Assembly (NCBI GenBank): GCA_015069335.1
Contig: SVIU01000009.1
Location: forward strand, 1-34,741
From: Clostridiales bacterium
GTDB taxonomy: Bacteria > Bacillota > Clostridia > Christensenellales > UBA1242
Direction: 5' to 3'
Length of the DNA: 34,741 nucleotides
Of the stretch, positions 7,244 through 15,512 are shown in pieces. Position 1 is the stretch's first letter. Every line of letters begins with the position of its first letter. The translations under genes and the position numbers were made by a program. Under the pieces are notes generated by a model. It saw only the letters and a program-made list of their open reading frames with translations. It did not search any database and was not told the DNA's origin.

Positions 7244-9085
7244 TTAAAATTCATCTTCCCAATATTTATATTTAAAATGAGGAAAACCGTTATTTATGTA
7301 CGAGGAAATTGCCCAGACATCTTGGGAAAGACCTGTTGGCAAGCCACTCGACACACTGGCTTTAGTGCAAAAATCATAAGACGAGATATCTGCAGTATAT
7401 GACTTATTAAAATATCCCCGACTGTAAGCTGTAGGATCAGTTGATTCTGATATCGTCAGCTTATTGTTTTCTATATTAACATTAATAGTCAATCCCATGG
7501 ATATTTTCCAACCATAAGCGGACGCTTGAATTACACTGGTTAAAGGTTCTCCACTAATACTGTTGCTTTGTTCGGCAGAGAAAGCACCAAATGAAATTGC
7601 ACTATCAGGAGTTTTTTTACCGTCACCTTTTGGCCAGTCTCCCATTCCCATAATGGTATACGTGGTATCTCCGGTTGAGCCACCTCTATATTTTGTTGAA
7701 ATACTTCCTGTATTTTCATAATATGCACTATTATAATTATAAACTTGTGTAAAAGTACCATTTCCTGCAGCGCAAATAGCTTGTTGAGGCATAAGATTGT
7801 CAACCGTTAAAACATAAACGGTTTCATTGCCAAATTGTTTAAAAGAATTCGTAAAACCTGTGGTAGCGCTAAAATACCTACCCGCAAATAAAACTTTCAT
7901 GGTGATTCTGTAATATTCCTTACCTCCCAATACATAACCTGAAACAGAATAAGAATTTGAGATTGCTCCATTTGATAGACCCGCTAATCCTCCTGCATAA
8001 GCATTGGTATAATATCGTATTACCTCTACCTGTTCTCTATATGCCAAATTAGCCACCTTGCCCACATATGGCTCATTTTCTTCAGAATAATAGTCTGAAG
8101 TTGTTAGTGAAACTTTTGTTTCGCTATTTTCTTTTGCTGTTGCTCTAATACTCTGATTGATATATGGAATTGTATTGGCGCAATATGATATGCTTCCACT
8201 TGATAACTTCCCAACTATGCCCCCAGCATAAGCAGAGTCGGTTGATGTTGTGCCAGAAGAAATGCTTGCAAGATTTTCACAAAAAGTAATGCTATTTATT
8301 TGTTCTGCATTGCCACATATGCCGCCCGCACAAGCTGTTCCTGTTGAGTTGTTTGATATTGTTCCGGAGTTAATACATTTTGATATAACTATATTTGTAT
8401 TAACACTACTAAATCCAACAATACCGCCTATTGAATTATTTTGAGCCGAAGCGGTTATTGTTGCATAATTTGTGCAATTTTCTATTTTAACTTCATTATA
8501 AACACTGCCAGCAATACCACCCACACTATAACTACTTGAGGTTTGCGTAATAGATCCTGAAACCTTTAAATTTTTAATAACAGCACCCCAATGTAAATAA
8601 CCAAAAAGGCCTAGGTCCCTAGTTGCATATGTTGAATCTGATGAAATTCTTACAGTTATTGTGTAGCCATTACCATCAAAAGTACCTGCGAAATAATTGG
8701 CATCAGTTTTACCACTTACAAAAGTACCAATTGGAATAAAGTTTGTTGAGCCTAAATTAAGGTTATTTTGTAAAACAAAAGTTTTTCCTGTGCAATTATT
8801 TGTATCGTGTTCCGCTCCGCTACGTACATATTCTGACAATGTGTCCATATGTGCCCTTGTTGAGATCTTATATACCCCATTTGAATAAGGTATGCTTGAA
8901 AGAGAGGGACCAGACGATGGTTCCCAAGGCTGCACTGGCAATATTATTTGCGGACCTGCAAATGCATATTGTTGTATAATATTAACGCAGAGACAGCTTG
9001 CTACACAAACCAATAAAGAAAAAACAAGCGTGATCATTTTTTTTGATCTGCTTTGAAGCTTGTTTAAATAACTTGTTTGTTTCAT
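7244..9085 (-). CDS. Secreted GLUG-like repeat surface protein
   Basis: 613 aa from the ATG at 9085, chosen because GGGGGGG lies 6-7 nt before it; an ATG 10 codons upstream has no ribosome site. A signal peptide is clear: basic n-region (residues ~10-16), hydrophobic core ~17-31, and an AFA/G cleavage site near 42-43. The mature part has motifs of the GLUG type (VGGIAG, IGGIVG, AGGICG, AGGIVG, AGGLAG) spaced about 25-60 residues apart between ~185 and 370, a pattern of right-handed beta-helix adhesin-like proteins. No LPXTG anchor or C-terminal membrane segment is seen, so it is probably released or non-covalently bound. Function unknown; surface interaction is inferred. Confidence 0.8.
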   Translation of the reverse strand: MKQTSYLNKLQSRSKKMITLVFSLLVCVASCLCVNIIQQYAFAGPQIILPVQPWEPSSGPSLSSIPYSNGVYKISTRAHMDTLSEYVRSGAEHDTNNCTGKTFVLQNNLNLGSTNFIPIGTFVSGKTDANYFAGTFDGNGYTITVRISSDSTYATRDLGLFGYLHWGAVIKNLKVSGSITQTSSSYSVGGIAGSVYNEVKIENCTNYATITASAQNNSIGGIVGFSSVNTNIVISKCINSGTISNNSTGTACAGGICGNAEQINSITFCENLASISSGTTSTDSAYAGGIVGKLSSGSISYCANTIPYINQSIRATAKENSETKVSLTTSDYYSEENEPYVGKVANLAYREQVEVIRYYTNAYAGGLAGLSNGAISNSYSVSGYVLGGKEYYRITMKVLFAGRYFSATTGFTNSFKQFGNETVYVLTVDNLMPQQAICAAGNGTFTQVYNYNSAYYENTGSISTKYRGGSTGDTTYTIMGMGDWPKGDGKKTPDSAISFGAFSAEQSNSISGEPLTSVIQASAYGWKISMGLTINVNIENNKLTISESTDPTAYSRGYFNKSYTADISSYDFCTKASVSSGLPTGLSQDVWAISSYINNGFPHFKYKYWEDEF

Positions 9086-9105
9086 GCTTGCCCCCCCTTT
9101 TTTAT

Positions 9106-9134
9106 ATTTTAACAAATATTTACAAAAAATACAA
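9106..9134 (-). promoter_or_regulatory. Promoter of the GLUG-like gene
   Basis: Minus-strand TTGTAT (9129-9134), 17-bp spacer, TAAAAT (9106-9111), 20 bp before the start codon. The gene is therefore separable from the der-plsY-U32 transcript. Confidence 0.5.
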
Positions 9135-9155
9135 CTTATTCTAAAGAATAAAATC

Positions 9156-11252
9156 CTATATTTTTGTTAGCGTGAAATAGCAATTTTTAACCTTGTATCT
9201 ATTAAGTTTAAACTTTTTGCCATTGTCCATTATGTAAGTTATGTCTTGGCAATATTTACAGTTTGTGCAAGTGTTTTTAAAAATGGTTTTGATCGGACAA
9301 TGAACAAATGTCATTAAATCAAAATTGTCAAAATTGCTTTTTATAATTGGCAAGATTGATTGATTGTTTATTTGATTGTAAGTTTGCTCGCCGGCTTCTG
9401 GTGAAAGCACAACGAATGTTGTATAATTATTCACAAGTTGATTAATCGCAAAAATGTTTTTTAGGTTTAATTTTGCGCCTAGAATTGTTTTTCTTTGATA
9501 GTTTAGGGCGCCGATATTATTTGCATAAACGCCAAGATTTTGATTGTTTTGCAAAATGGTGTTTATAATTTCCAAATCTTGATGCGACAAAAAAGACGGA
9601 ATGTATAAATATGCGTTATTGTGAATAATTTTTGAATAATCAAAAGTTTGATAATCTTGTGGTTTAACCACCAAAATGTCGGCATTCGAGTTGTATAGTT
9701 CGCCAAATTCTATGCTTGGTGCTTCTGGTTTTAGCATACAATTTTGCACTAACAAAATTTGGTTTGCGTATGATAAGTCCAGTTCGCAATTGTTTTTTGA
9801 TTGATAGTGATTGATTATTTGTTCAACTGCTCTTCTTCTCAACTCATTTAGTTCTTGCCTTCTTACAAAAACTCCGTTGGTTTGCACTTGCAAATTGTTT
9901 AAGTAAAAATATGTATCATTTAATTTGCTTAAACTTTCTTCTGCCGATGCATAGTCTAGAGCAATTTTTTGAGCCATTTGACAAACTTCGCCGTCAACTA
10001 CCCCACTTATATTTTTAAAAGTATACTTTAATTTTATTGGTTTGTTTTGCTCTGCAACAAGCGTAAAATCAACCGGTAGTTTTTTAACAAATGTTGTGTC
10101 ATTTTTTTCTTTTTCTGCATCTAAAATTAAATAAACGTCACCAGCAAGATTTTTTGCTGTGGTTGTTATAGTATAAACATTGCCGTTTGCCTTTATGTCA
10201 ACCGCAGTTATGGTTGCAATTTCTTTATTGTTTGAAATAAATTTTAAGCCATCGCCCGCTGAAATTTTATGGCTGGATTCTACTTTTAGTGTGTTGAATT
10301 TGTTTCCAATTTTAAAGTCTATCACCTTGCCGATTTTAATGCCTTTATGACCTTGAATTGTTGCGTCAATAATGTTGCCGTTGCCGTTTAAATACCCTTC
10401 GGTATAGTCGCCACGATTGAACGCTTTTTTTAAGTCGGTTTGGTTTTGCTCGGTTGCTATCAAATTATTGTCAATAATTTGCCTATATGTTTTTGTAACG
10501 CTTGAAATATATCCTTGTCTTCTAAGTCTGCCTTCAATTTTAAAGCTGTCAACGCCTGCGTCAATTAATTCTTTAAGGCGTTTTGACATATTTAAATCTT
10601 TTGCGGAAAGCAAATAACCTTTTGCAATTTCTTTGCCTTTTACAACTGCCCTATATGGCAGTCTGCAAGGTTGCAAGCACTCACCCTTGTTGCCACTTTT
10701 GCCAAAAAGATGTGCCGACATATAGCAGTTGCCCGAAAGGCAAACACAAAGTGCGCCTTGAATAAAATATTCAATTTCTAGGCCTGTTTTTTCTTTTATG
10801 AGTTTAATGTCTTGCAAACTTGTTTCCCTTGCAAGTACCACCCTTGTCAAGCCCATTTGTTTGGCTACTAGGGCACCTTGATAGTTGTTTACAACCATTT
10901 GTGTGCTTGCATGGAGTTCGATTTTTTCTTTAAATGAATTTTTTATTAAATTCACCACACCAAAATCTTGCACAATAAACGCATCAATTCCACAGTCTAG
11001 CGCATATTTTACTGTTTGTAAAAGTCTTATGGCATCGTCATTTTCTATTATTGTGTTTAATGTCAAATAACACTTTACTCCATACAAGTGAGCAAAGGTT
11101 ACAGCTTGCAACAAATCCTCGCCAAAATTGTCTGCTTTTGCCCTTGCATTAAAACTTTTTGCGCCAAAATAAACGGCGTTTGCTCCACCAAACACCGCAT
11201 TTTTTAAGCCCTCAAAATCACCCGCTGGCGATAAAAGTTCTACTTTTTTCAA
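9156..11252 (-). CDS. Peptidase U32 family protein, RlhA-like (RNA hydroxylation)
   Basis: 698 aa. The U32 signature (EYFIQGALCVCLSGNCYMS) is at residues 161-179, with Cys169, 171, 176 and 192/196. Family knowledge: E. coli members RlhA and TrhP hydroxylate 23S rRNA C2501 and tRNA wobble uridine, with iron-sulfur help; the old 'collagenase' label is doubtful. The long form with a DUF3656-like middle region (FNRGDYTEGYLNG near 290) matches RlhA better than TrhP. A Cys-rich tail (CTNCKYC, near 660-670) is a further metal-ligand candidate. The start is TTG at 11252, directly after the plsY stop (TAATTG), so the two are translationally coupled; AAGGAA lies upstream. Confidence 0.85.
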   Translation of the reverse strand: MKKVELLSPAGDFEGLKNAVFGGANAVYFGAKSFNARAKADNFGEDLLQAVTFAHLYGVKCYLTLNTIIENDDAIRLLQTVKYALDCGIDAFIVQDFGVVNLIKNSFKEKIELHASTQMVVNNYQGALVAKQMGLTRVVLARETSLQDIKLIKEKTGLEIEYFIQGALCVCLSGNCYMSAHLFGKSGNKGECLQPCRLPYRAVVKGKEIAKGYLLSAKDLNMSKRLKELIDAGVDSFKIEGRLRRQGYISSVTKTYRQIIDNNLIATEQNQTDLKKAFNRGDYTEGYLNGNGNIIDATIQGHKGIKIGKVIDFKIGNKFNTLKVESSHKISAGDGLKFISNNKEIATITAVDIKANGNVYTITTTAKNLAGDVYLILDAEKEKNDTTFVKKLPVDFTLVAEQNKPIKLKYTFKNISGVVDGEVCQMAQKIALDYASAEESLSKLNDTYFYLNNLQVQTNGVFVRRQELNELRRRAVEQIINHYQSKNNCELDLSYANQILLVQNCMLKPEAPSIEFGELYNSNADILVVKPQDYQTFDYSKIIHNNAYLYIPSFLSHQDLEIINTILQNNQNLGVYANNIGALNYQRKTILGAKLNLKNIFAINQLVNNYTTFVVLSPEAGEQTYNQINNQSILPIIKSNFDNFDLMTFVHCPIKTIFKNTCTNCKYCQDITYIMDNGKKFKLNRYKVKNCYFTLTKI

Positions 11253-11960
11253 TTAACCAATTTCCTTATTTTTATTTTCTTGTTTGATTTCTTTTTTGGT
11301 TTGTCTATCTAGTTTTTCTTTATCTTTTTTCTTTTTAAACAAATTTACCTTGTTTTCTTTGCCAATTAAAAGGCGGAAGAAATTTTGTCTGTGCATATAC
11401 CACGCCAAAAAGTAAATTAAGAACAAAAGTATGCAAACCACAATGTTGTGTCTAAATTTGTAGCCCTCGATTACTGTAAGGCAAGTGATAAAAACAAATG
11501 AAGTAAGCGCGCCATATTTGACAATAATCAAAAACAACAAGCTTACCGCAAAGATGATGCCTGCCCACATTGGCTCGGCAACCGCAAACATACCAACTAT
11601 GCAAGCAATGCCCTTGCCACCTTTAAACTTGTAAACAATTGGAAAAATATGGCCAAGCACTGCGGCAAAACCACCAGCAAAAAGTGCAATGTAAGCCATG
11701 TCACCACCGCCTGAAAAACCGCCAAAAATAGCAAAGCCCACAAGTGATGGGATTGCGCTTTTTAGTGCGTCCATAACCAAAGTTAAAAAGCCAAGTTTAA
11801 AACCAAAAGTGCGCACCATATTCATTGTGCCAGGGTTTCCACTGCCATGCTTGGTTATGTCGTCTTTTTTGAGTTTTGAAATAAATTTTGCCGAACTAAA
11901 ATTACCCAGCATATAGCCGCCAATAATTAGCAAGACAAATTTTAATACTATAATTGCCAT
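11253..11960 (-). CDS. plsY: Glycerol-3-phosphate acyltransferase PlsY
   Basis: 235 aa membrane acyltransferase that moves acyl from acyl-phosphate to glycerol-3-phosphate, the first step of phosphatidic acid synthesis. The three conserved loops are visible: GSGNPGTMN (39-47), KFKGGKG (~111-117), and the RQN-RLLIGKEN segment near 190-202. Five or so transmembrane helices. The C-terminal ~35 residues are a Lys/Glu-rich cytoplasmic tail longer than usual. ATG at 11960 with AAGGA upstream. It lies 11 nt after der and touches the U32 gene. Confidence 0.95.
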   Translation of the reverse strand: MAIIVLKFVLLIIGGYMLGNFSSAKFISKLKKDDITKHGSGNPGTMNMVRTFGFKLGFLTLVMDALKSAIPSLVGFAIFGGFSGGGDMAYIALFAGGFAAVLGHIFPIVYKFKGGKGIACIVGMFAVAEPMWAGIIFAVSLLFLIIVKYGALTSFVFITCLTVIEGYKFRHNIVVCILLFLIYFLAWYMHRQNFFRLLIGKENKVNLFKKKKDKEKLDRQTKKEIKQENKNKEIG

Positions 11961-11971
11961 AAAATTCCTTT

Positions 11972-13297
11972 TTATTCTTTCTTGTCAGTTTTGCTACGAG
12001 TTATAAATTTGATTGGAGTGCCTTTGAAATCTACGGCATCCCTAAATCTGTTTTCTAAATATCTTAAATATGAAAAATGCATAAGCGTTGCATCATTAAC
12101 AAACAAAACAAATGTTGGTGGTGCAACTTGAACTTGTGTAACATATTGAATTTTTAACTTGCGACCATTTCGATATGGTGGCTCGTTGGAAAGTATTGCA
12201 CTTGCAAGCAAGTCGTTTAAAGCACCAGTTGTGATTCTTCTGGTTGCGTTTTGATAAACATAATCTACTTTTTCAATAACTTCTAACAATCTTTTGCCCG
12301 TAACGGCAGAAGTAAACACTGGCACAAAATAGTCCATGAATGAGAGTTTGTTTTGAAGTTCTTTTGTGTAAGCATTGATTGTGCTACCGTCTTTGTCAAC
12401 CTTGTCCCATTTGTTCATAACAACAATTGATGGTTTGCCTTCTTCGTGAACATAGCCTGCAATTCTAACATCTTGCTCGCTAATTGGCTCGCTTGCGTCC
12501 ATAACAATTAGCACAACGTCTGCTCTTTTTATGGCTTCCATTGACCTTATAACCGAATAGCCCTCAACTGATTCATGCTCTACACCGCGTTGTCGTCTAA
12601 GCCCAGCAGTGTCAATAAGCGTGTATTTTTTGCCATTGCACTTAAAATCGGTTTCTATGGCATCACGAGTTGTTCCCGCAACATCACTAACAACAACCCT
12701 ATCTTCGCCAAGCACACGATTGGTTATACTACTTTTGCCAACATTTGGCTTGCCAACTATGGCAATTTTTATGGTGCCGGTTTCTTCTTCTAAATAGTTT
12801 CTTTCGTTAAAATTGGCAACAATGGCATCAAGCACTTCACCAAGCCCCTTGCTTTGCTCGCAAGAAATTGGATACGGCTCACCAAGGCCTAAGCTATAAA
12901 ACTCGTAAGAATTTTCTACTTCAAAATTGTCTAACTTATTAACCACTAAAACAACGGGCTTGCCACTTTTACGCAAATATTCTCCAACTTCGCTATCGTT
13001 TTGAGTTAAACCAGTTTTACCGTCAACAATAAACACAATAACATCTGCTAAATCTATTGCAATATCTGCTTGTTCCTTAATTTCGCCTTGAAAAACATCA
13101 CCAGATTTTGAGTCTAACCCACCAGTGTCAACCATTCTAAAATTATACCCGCACCACTCTGCATCTGCATAAATACGATCACGAGTAACACCCGGAGTGT
13201 CATCTACAATGCTTATACGCTTGCCACATATTTTATTAAAAAAGGTGCTTTTGCCCACATTTGGCCTACCCACAACTGCAACTAACGGCTTTTTCAT
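11972..13297 (-). CDS. der: Ribosome-assembly GTPase Der (EngA)
   Basis: 441 aa with two GTPase domains in tandem, diagnostic of Der, which acts in 50S subunit maturation. First domain: GRPNVGKS (10-17), DTGG (57-60), NKLD (120-123). Second: GKPNVGKS (182-189), DTAG near 229, NKWD near 296. The C-terminal KH-like domain (~360-441) carries the usual basic tail. ATG at 13297 with TTAAGGAG upstream. It is the first gene of der-plsY-U32. Confidence 0.98.
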   Translation of the reverse strand: MKKPLVAVVGRPNVGKSTFFNKICGKRISIVDDTPGVTRDRIYADAEWCGYNFRMVDTGGLDSKSGDVFQGEIKEQADIAIDLADVIVFIVDGKTGLTQNDSEVGEYLRKSGKPVVLVVNKLDNFEVENSYEFYSLGLGEPYPISCEQSKGLGEVLDAIVANFNERNYLEEETGTIKIAIVGKPNVGKSSITNRVLGEDRVVVSDVAGTTRDAIETDFKCNGKKYTLIDTAGLRRQRGVEHESVEGYSVIRSMEAIKRADVVLIVMDASEPISEQDVRIAGYVHEEGKPSIVVMNKWDKVDKDGSTINAYTKELQNKLSFMDYFVPVFTSAVTGKRLLEVIEKVDYVYQNATRRITTGALNDLLASAILSNEPPYRNGRKLKIQYVTQVQVAPPTFVLFVNDATLMHFSYLRYLENRFRDAVDFKGTPIKFITRSKTDKKE

Positions 13298-13320
13298 AAT
13301 TTCTCCTTAATTTTCATTGT

Positions 13321-13349
13321 AGTATATCACAATCAAAAATATATTACAA
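13321..13349 (-). promoter_or_regulatory. der operon promoter
   Basis: Minus-strand TTGTAA (13344-13349), 17-bp spacer, TATACT (13321-13326) with a TG one base upstream (extended -10). Confidence 0.6.
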
Positions 13350-13469
13350 ATAAATATTAATTATTAATAAATAAAGGCAAAAAAAATACCAACTAATAAG
13401 GTGGTGAGGTTTGTCGTATACAAAATTTTTTCTAATATTATAATATCGTGCTACTTTGTCATCATTTAT

Positions 13470-13688
13470 AGGCCCCTTTGTGTAAAGGGGGCTGACTGCG
13501 TGGCTCGCTTGCGAGCAAGCAGTCTGGGGGATTGTTTTACTCCTAGTAATAACCGTATCTTTGACAATCCCTCCGTCAACTTCGCTTTGCTTCGTTGCCA
13601 CCTCCCTTTACACAAGGGAGGCTTTTTCTAAATATTGGCAATAGAAAAAAACAAACTAAGTAAAAAATCATAGTTTGTTTTCAGTCTG
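13470..13688. repeat. Palindromic intergenic element, copy A (MITE-like)
   Basis: Quasi-palindrome of four hairpins around a central GGGGGATTG / CAATCCCTCC pair: CCCCTTT/AAAGGGG (13473-13490), GACTGC...GCAGTC with inner GCTCGC/GCGAGC (13494-13524), CAAC...GTTG (13577-13597), and CCTCCCTT/AAGGGAGG (13601-13621). A further hairpin AAACAAACTA/TAGTTTGTTT (13650-13680) is part of the unit because copy B at 27373 has the same one in the same place. It fills most of the gene-free gap 13350-13723; I see no coding capacity. Confidence 0.75.
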
Positions 13689-13723
13689 AGACAAGCCAAA
13701 TTAAACAGTTTGCATTCAGTCAA

Positions 13724-13930
13724 TTAAATATCTTTCAAGCCCAATAAATAATCCGCACTTTCGTTTAAAGCTTGGCAAATCATTTTTAATGTATCTAGAG
13801 AAGGCTCTCTATAACCAGTACAATAATTATTCACAGCAACTCTCGATTTGTTTATCTTTTCACTTAAGTCTTTTTGTGTTATATTGTTTTGAATTAACAA
13901 TTCTTTCAACCTTTCAGAAAATTCACTCAT
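13724..13930 (-). CDS. XRE-family HTH repressor A
   Basis: 68 aa, almost entirely a lambda-repressor-like helix-turn-helix domain (QKDLSEKINKSRVAVNNY, then the C-terminal ADYLLGLKD typical of small XRE proteins). The start is taken at the ATG at 13930 rather than the longer ORF at 13969, because homologous domains begin at this point and the longer version would run through the operator. There is no Shine-Dalgarno: the -10 TACAAT ends 6 nt before the ATG, so the mRNA is probably leaderless. A palindromic operator upstream suggests autoregulation. Confidence 0.82.
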   Translation of the reverse strand: MSEFSERLKELLIQNNITQKDLSEKINKSRVAVNNYCTGYREPSLDTLKMICQALNESADYLLGLKDI

Positions 13931-13936
13931 ACCGAT

Positions 13937-13991
13937 ATTGTATGCGAAATGCAACTTTTTAGTTGACAAGTTGCGAAATGCAACTTATTAT
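13937..13991. promoter_or_regulatory. Divergent promoters and operators of repressor A
   Basis: Plus-strand promoter: TTGACA (13963-13968), 17 bp, TATTAT (13986-13991). The perfect palindrome AAGTTGCgaaatGCAACTT (13968-13986) fills its spacer. A partial copy (TGCGAAATGCAACTT, 13943-13957) sits beside the minus-strand -10 TACAAT (13937-13942) that serves repressor A, whose -35 region is poor. The strong plus promoter points into the 3' end of the next regulator, which is on the opposite strand, so its RNA would be antisense. Confidence 0.65.
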
Positions 13992-14028
13992 ATAATTGTA
14001 CAAAATACCACCCTAAGCGGTGGCACTC

Positions 14029-14238
14029 TTAAAAATTTGTAACGCCCAATAAATAATCTACAGTTACATTAAAAAATTTTGCCAAGTCAACCAATAATTC
14101 AAGCGGAGGTTGTCTTTGCTCTTTTTCATAATGCAAATATGTTACGCTATTTATTCCCAACAAATCAGCAAGTTCCTTTTGTGTTAAACCCTGCTCTTGT
14201 CTTAATTCTTTTAGCCTTTGCCCAAGTATTATTTTCAT
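14029..14238 (-). CDS. XRE-family HTH repressor B
   Basis: 69 aa; one XRE helix-turn-helix (LGQRLKELRQEQGLTQKELA then LLGINSVTYLHYEKEQRQPP) and a short C-terminal VDYLLGVTNF. AAAGG lies 7-8 nt before the ATG, so unlike repressor A it has a normal leader. A weak hairpin (CCACC/GGTGG, around 14009-14022) lies beyond its stop. The divergent gene at 14325 has an operator-like palindrome in its promoter, the probable target. Confidence 0.88.
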   Translation of the reverse strand: MKIILGQRLKELRQEQGLTQKELADLLGINSVTYLHYEKEQRQPPLELLVDLAKFFNVTVDYLLGVTNF

Positions 14239-14254
14239 TAATTTACCTTTATAC

Positions 14255-14283
14255 TTGACATATTACCATTTTGGTAATACAAT
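14255..14283 (+). promoter_or_regulatory. Promoter with operator in the spacer, divergent from repressor B
   Basis: TTGACA (14255-14260), exactly 17 bp, TACAAT (14278-14283). The perfect palindrome TATTACCAtttTGGTAATA (14261-14279) occupies the whole spacer and enters the -10. On the minus strand the same palindrome includes an extended -10 (TGGTAATAT) for repressor B, so one site could control both directions. Confidence 0.75.
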
Positions 14284-14291
14284 AATATTCA

Positions 14292-14314
14292 AACTAACAA
14301 ATTGTTAGTTTTTT
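14292..14314 (+). terminator. Terminator-like hairpin in the 5' leader of the 14325 gene
   Basis: Near-perfect palindrome AACTAACAAATTGTTAGTT (14292-14310) followed by T to 14314, starting about 2 nt after the expected transcription start and ending just before the TTTGGAG ribosome site. It could attenuate transcription or bury the ribosome site. Confidence 0.4.
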
Positions 14315-14324
14315 GGAGAATTTT

Positions 14325-14759
14325 ATGAAAGTCTGTATTTTATGTTCGACCGATTTAAGTAGCAAAACATTAAACAAAATTTTGGAATAGATTAAGTTGA
14401 TGTGTCAATTGTGTGATTGTTTGGATGTTGTATTTTTTAGAGAAGTTTGCATTGAACTTTTTGAACAATTGGCGGTTTTAAAAAAATCGTACAACATAAA
14501 CATTTTGCTTTTTAATTATGAAAAAAAATATATTAGTTTAAATTCGGTTGATAATTGTAATATGCAAAATTATTTTGCAAATTTTAACTCTCTAAATACA
14601 AACTATATTGCCACACCAAGTCCTGAGATTTATTTTAACCATAAAGACATTTTGTTGTTGAACCTTTTAAACAAATGTGATTTTTGCATTGCCGACTATA
14701 TCTTGCCAAGTAAAATTGTTAACGAAGTTTTGTCAAATGTTAAAATTATATCCGTTTGA
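14325..14759 (+). pseudogene. Gene interrupted by an in-frame TAG (144 codons)
   Basis: A good ribosome site (TTTGGAG) precedes ATG at 14325. The frame stays open for 21 codons (MKVCILCSTDLSSKT...), meets TAG at 14388-14390, then continues open in the same frame to TGA at 14757-14759. TAG is used as a normal stop by mazF and the U32 gene in this window, so this looks like a nonsense mutation. The start resembles a Rossmann-like beta strand (MKVCILCSTDL) as in SLOG-type nucleotide-binding proteins, but that is weak. A shorter product from the ATG at 14400 is possible though it lacks a ribosome site. Its stop abuts the convergent membrane gene. Confidence 0.6.
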
Positions 14760-15395
14760 CTATGCCAAATACTCTTCGCGTTCTTTCTTTTTGAGTTTGC
14801 GTCTTATGGATATTGTTTTGAGTTTGCGGGCAAAAAAGTAAGTTAACAGTGATGTTACAAAAGTTACAAGCATTATGGCAAAAACTTTTTCGCTACCTAT
14901 GGTGAGGTAGTATTCTCCGTAAATTGAATAGCGAGATAAATAAAACACAATTTCTGAGGCTATGACGCCCAAAAAAGTTGAAGCATAAAGCCTTGTTGGT
15001 GTTTGAACAAGTAAAAGCGGTAAAGAGCCAAGAATTAATGCCAAAACAAGATATGGTTGCAAAATGTTGCTTTCGTAAACGTCAAAAGTAATGAGGTTGT
15101 AAACAATGTTTAAAGCAAAAGCAATGAGCGTTGCAACAAACATTTTGAAATATGCTTTTAAATTTTTAACTTTTATTAAAACCACAATGCTAAAAACAAG
15201 TGGCAAAACAAAACCAACCCAAGTAAATGTTATTCCGCCGACGGCAAAGTTTGGAACAAAATATAATACAATTGTTGCGAGCAGAAGCAAAATTAATGCT
15301 CGCTTTTTTATTTTTAGTTTTGCATATATGCTCTCGCCCACATTAAACGCCACCAATATTAACATTACACCAAGCAAAATCAAAGAAAAAGTCAT
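14760..15395 (-). CDS. Polytopic membrane protein, possibly DUF1614-like
   Basis: 211 aa from the ATG at 15395, chosen because GGGGGA lies 8 nt before it; the ATG five codons upstream overlaps that site and has none of its own. Six hydrophobic stretches (about residues 2-20, 32-52, 57-75, 84-110, 118-150, 170-190) and a strongly basic C-terminus (RRKLKKKEREE), which should be cytoplasmic. The arrangement of a P-N/F-x-G-G loop after the second helix reminds me of DUF1614 proteins, but I would not rely on it. It ends one base from the convergent 14325 gene. Confidence 0.75.
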   Translation of the reverse strand: MTFSLILLGVMLILVAFNVGESIYAKLKIKKRALILLLLATIVLYFVPNFAVGGITFTWVGFVLPLVFSIVVLIKVKNLKAYFKMFVATLIAFALNIVYNLITFDVYESNILQPYLVLALILGSLPLLLVQTPTRLYASTFLGVIASEIVFYLSRYSIYGEYYLTIGSEKVFAIMLVTFVTSLLTYFFARKLKTISIRRKLKKKEREEYLA

Positions 15396-15477
15396 TTTTA
15401 GTTCCCCCATTTTAACTTATTTTGTGTAAGTTTTGGGGTTTATATGTATAAACAATTTTGTTTTATTTTTTTGTCAA

Positions 15478-15506
15478 TTTACTTTTATAGCAAATTATGG
15501 TATTAT
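15478..15506 (+). promoter_or_regulatory. Promoter of the barstar-like gene
   Basis: TTTACT (15478-15483), 17 bp, TATTAT (15501-15506) with TGG directly upstream (extended -10). The -10 ends 6 nt before the ATG, so the mRNA would start at or next to the start codon. Confidence 0.6.
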
Positions 15507-15512
15507 TAAAGT

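Noticed and set aside
13344..13631. 85- and 76-aa ORFs on both strands
   Set aside because: They lie on the palindromic element and the der promoter.
13724..14759. Toxin-antitoxin reading of the XRE genes and the 14325 gene
   Set aside because: No HipA, RelE or HigB-type toxin is recognisable and the candidate partner has a stop codon; left as regulators.
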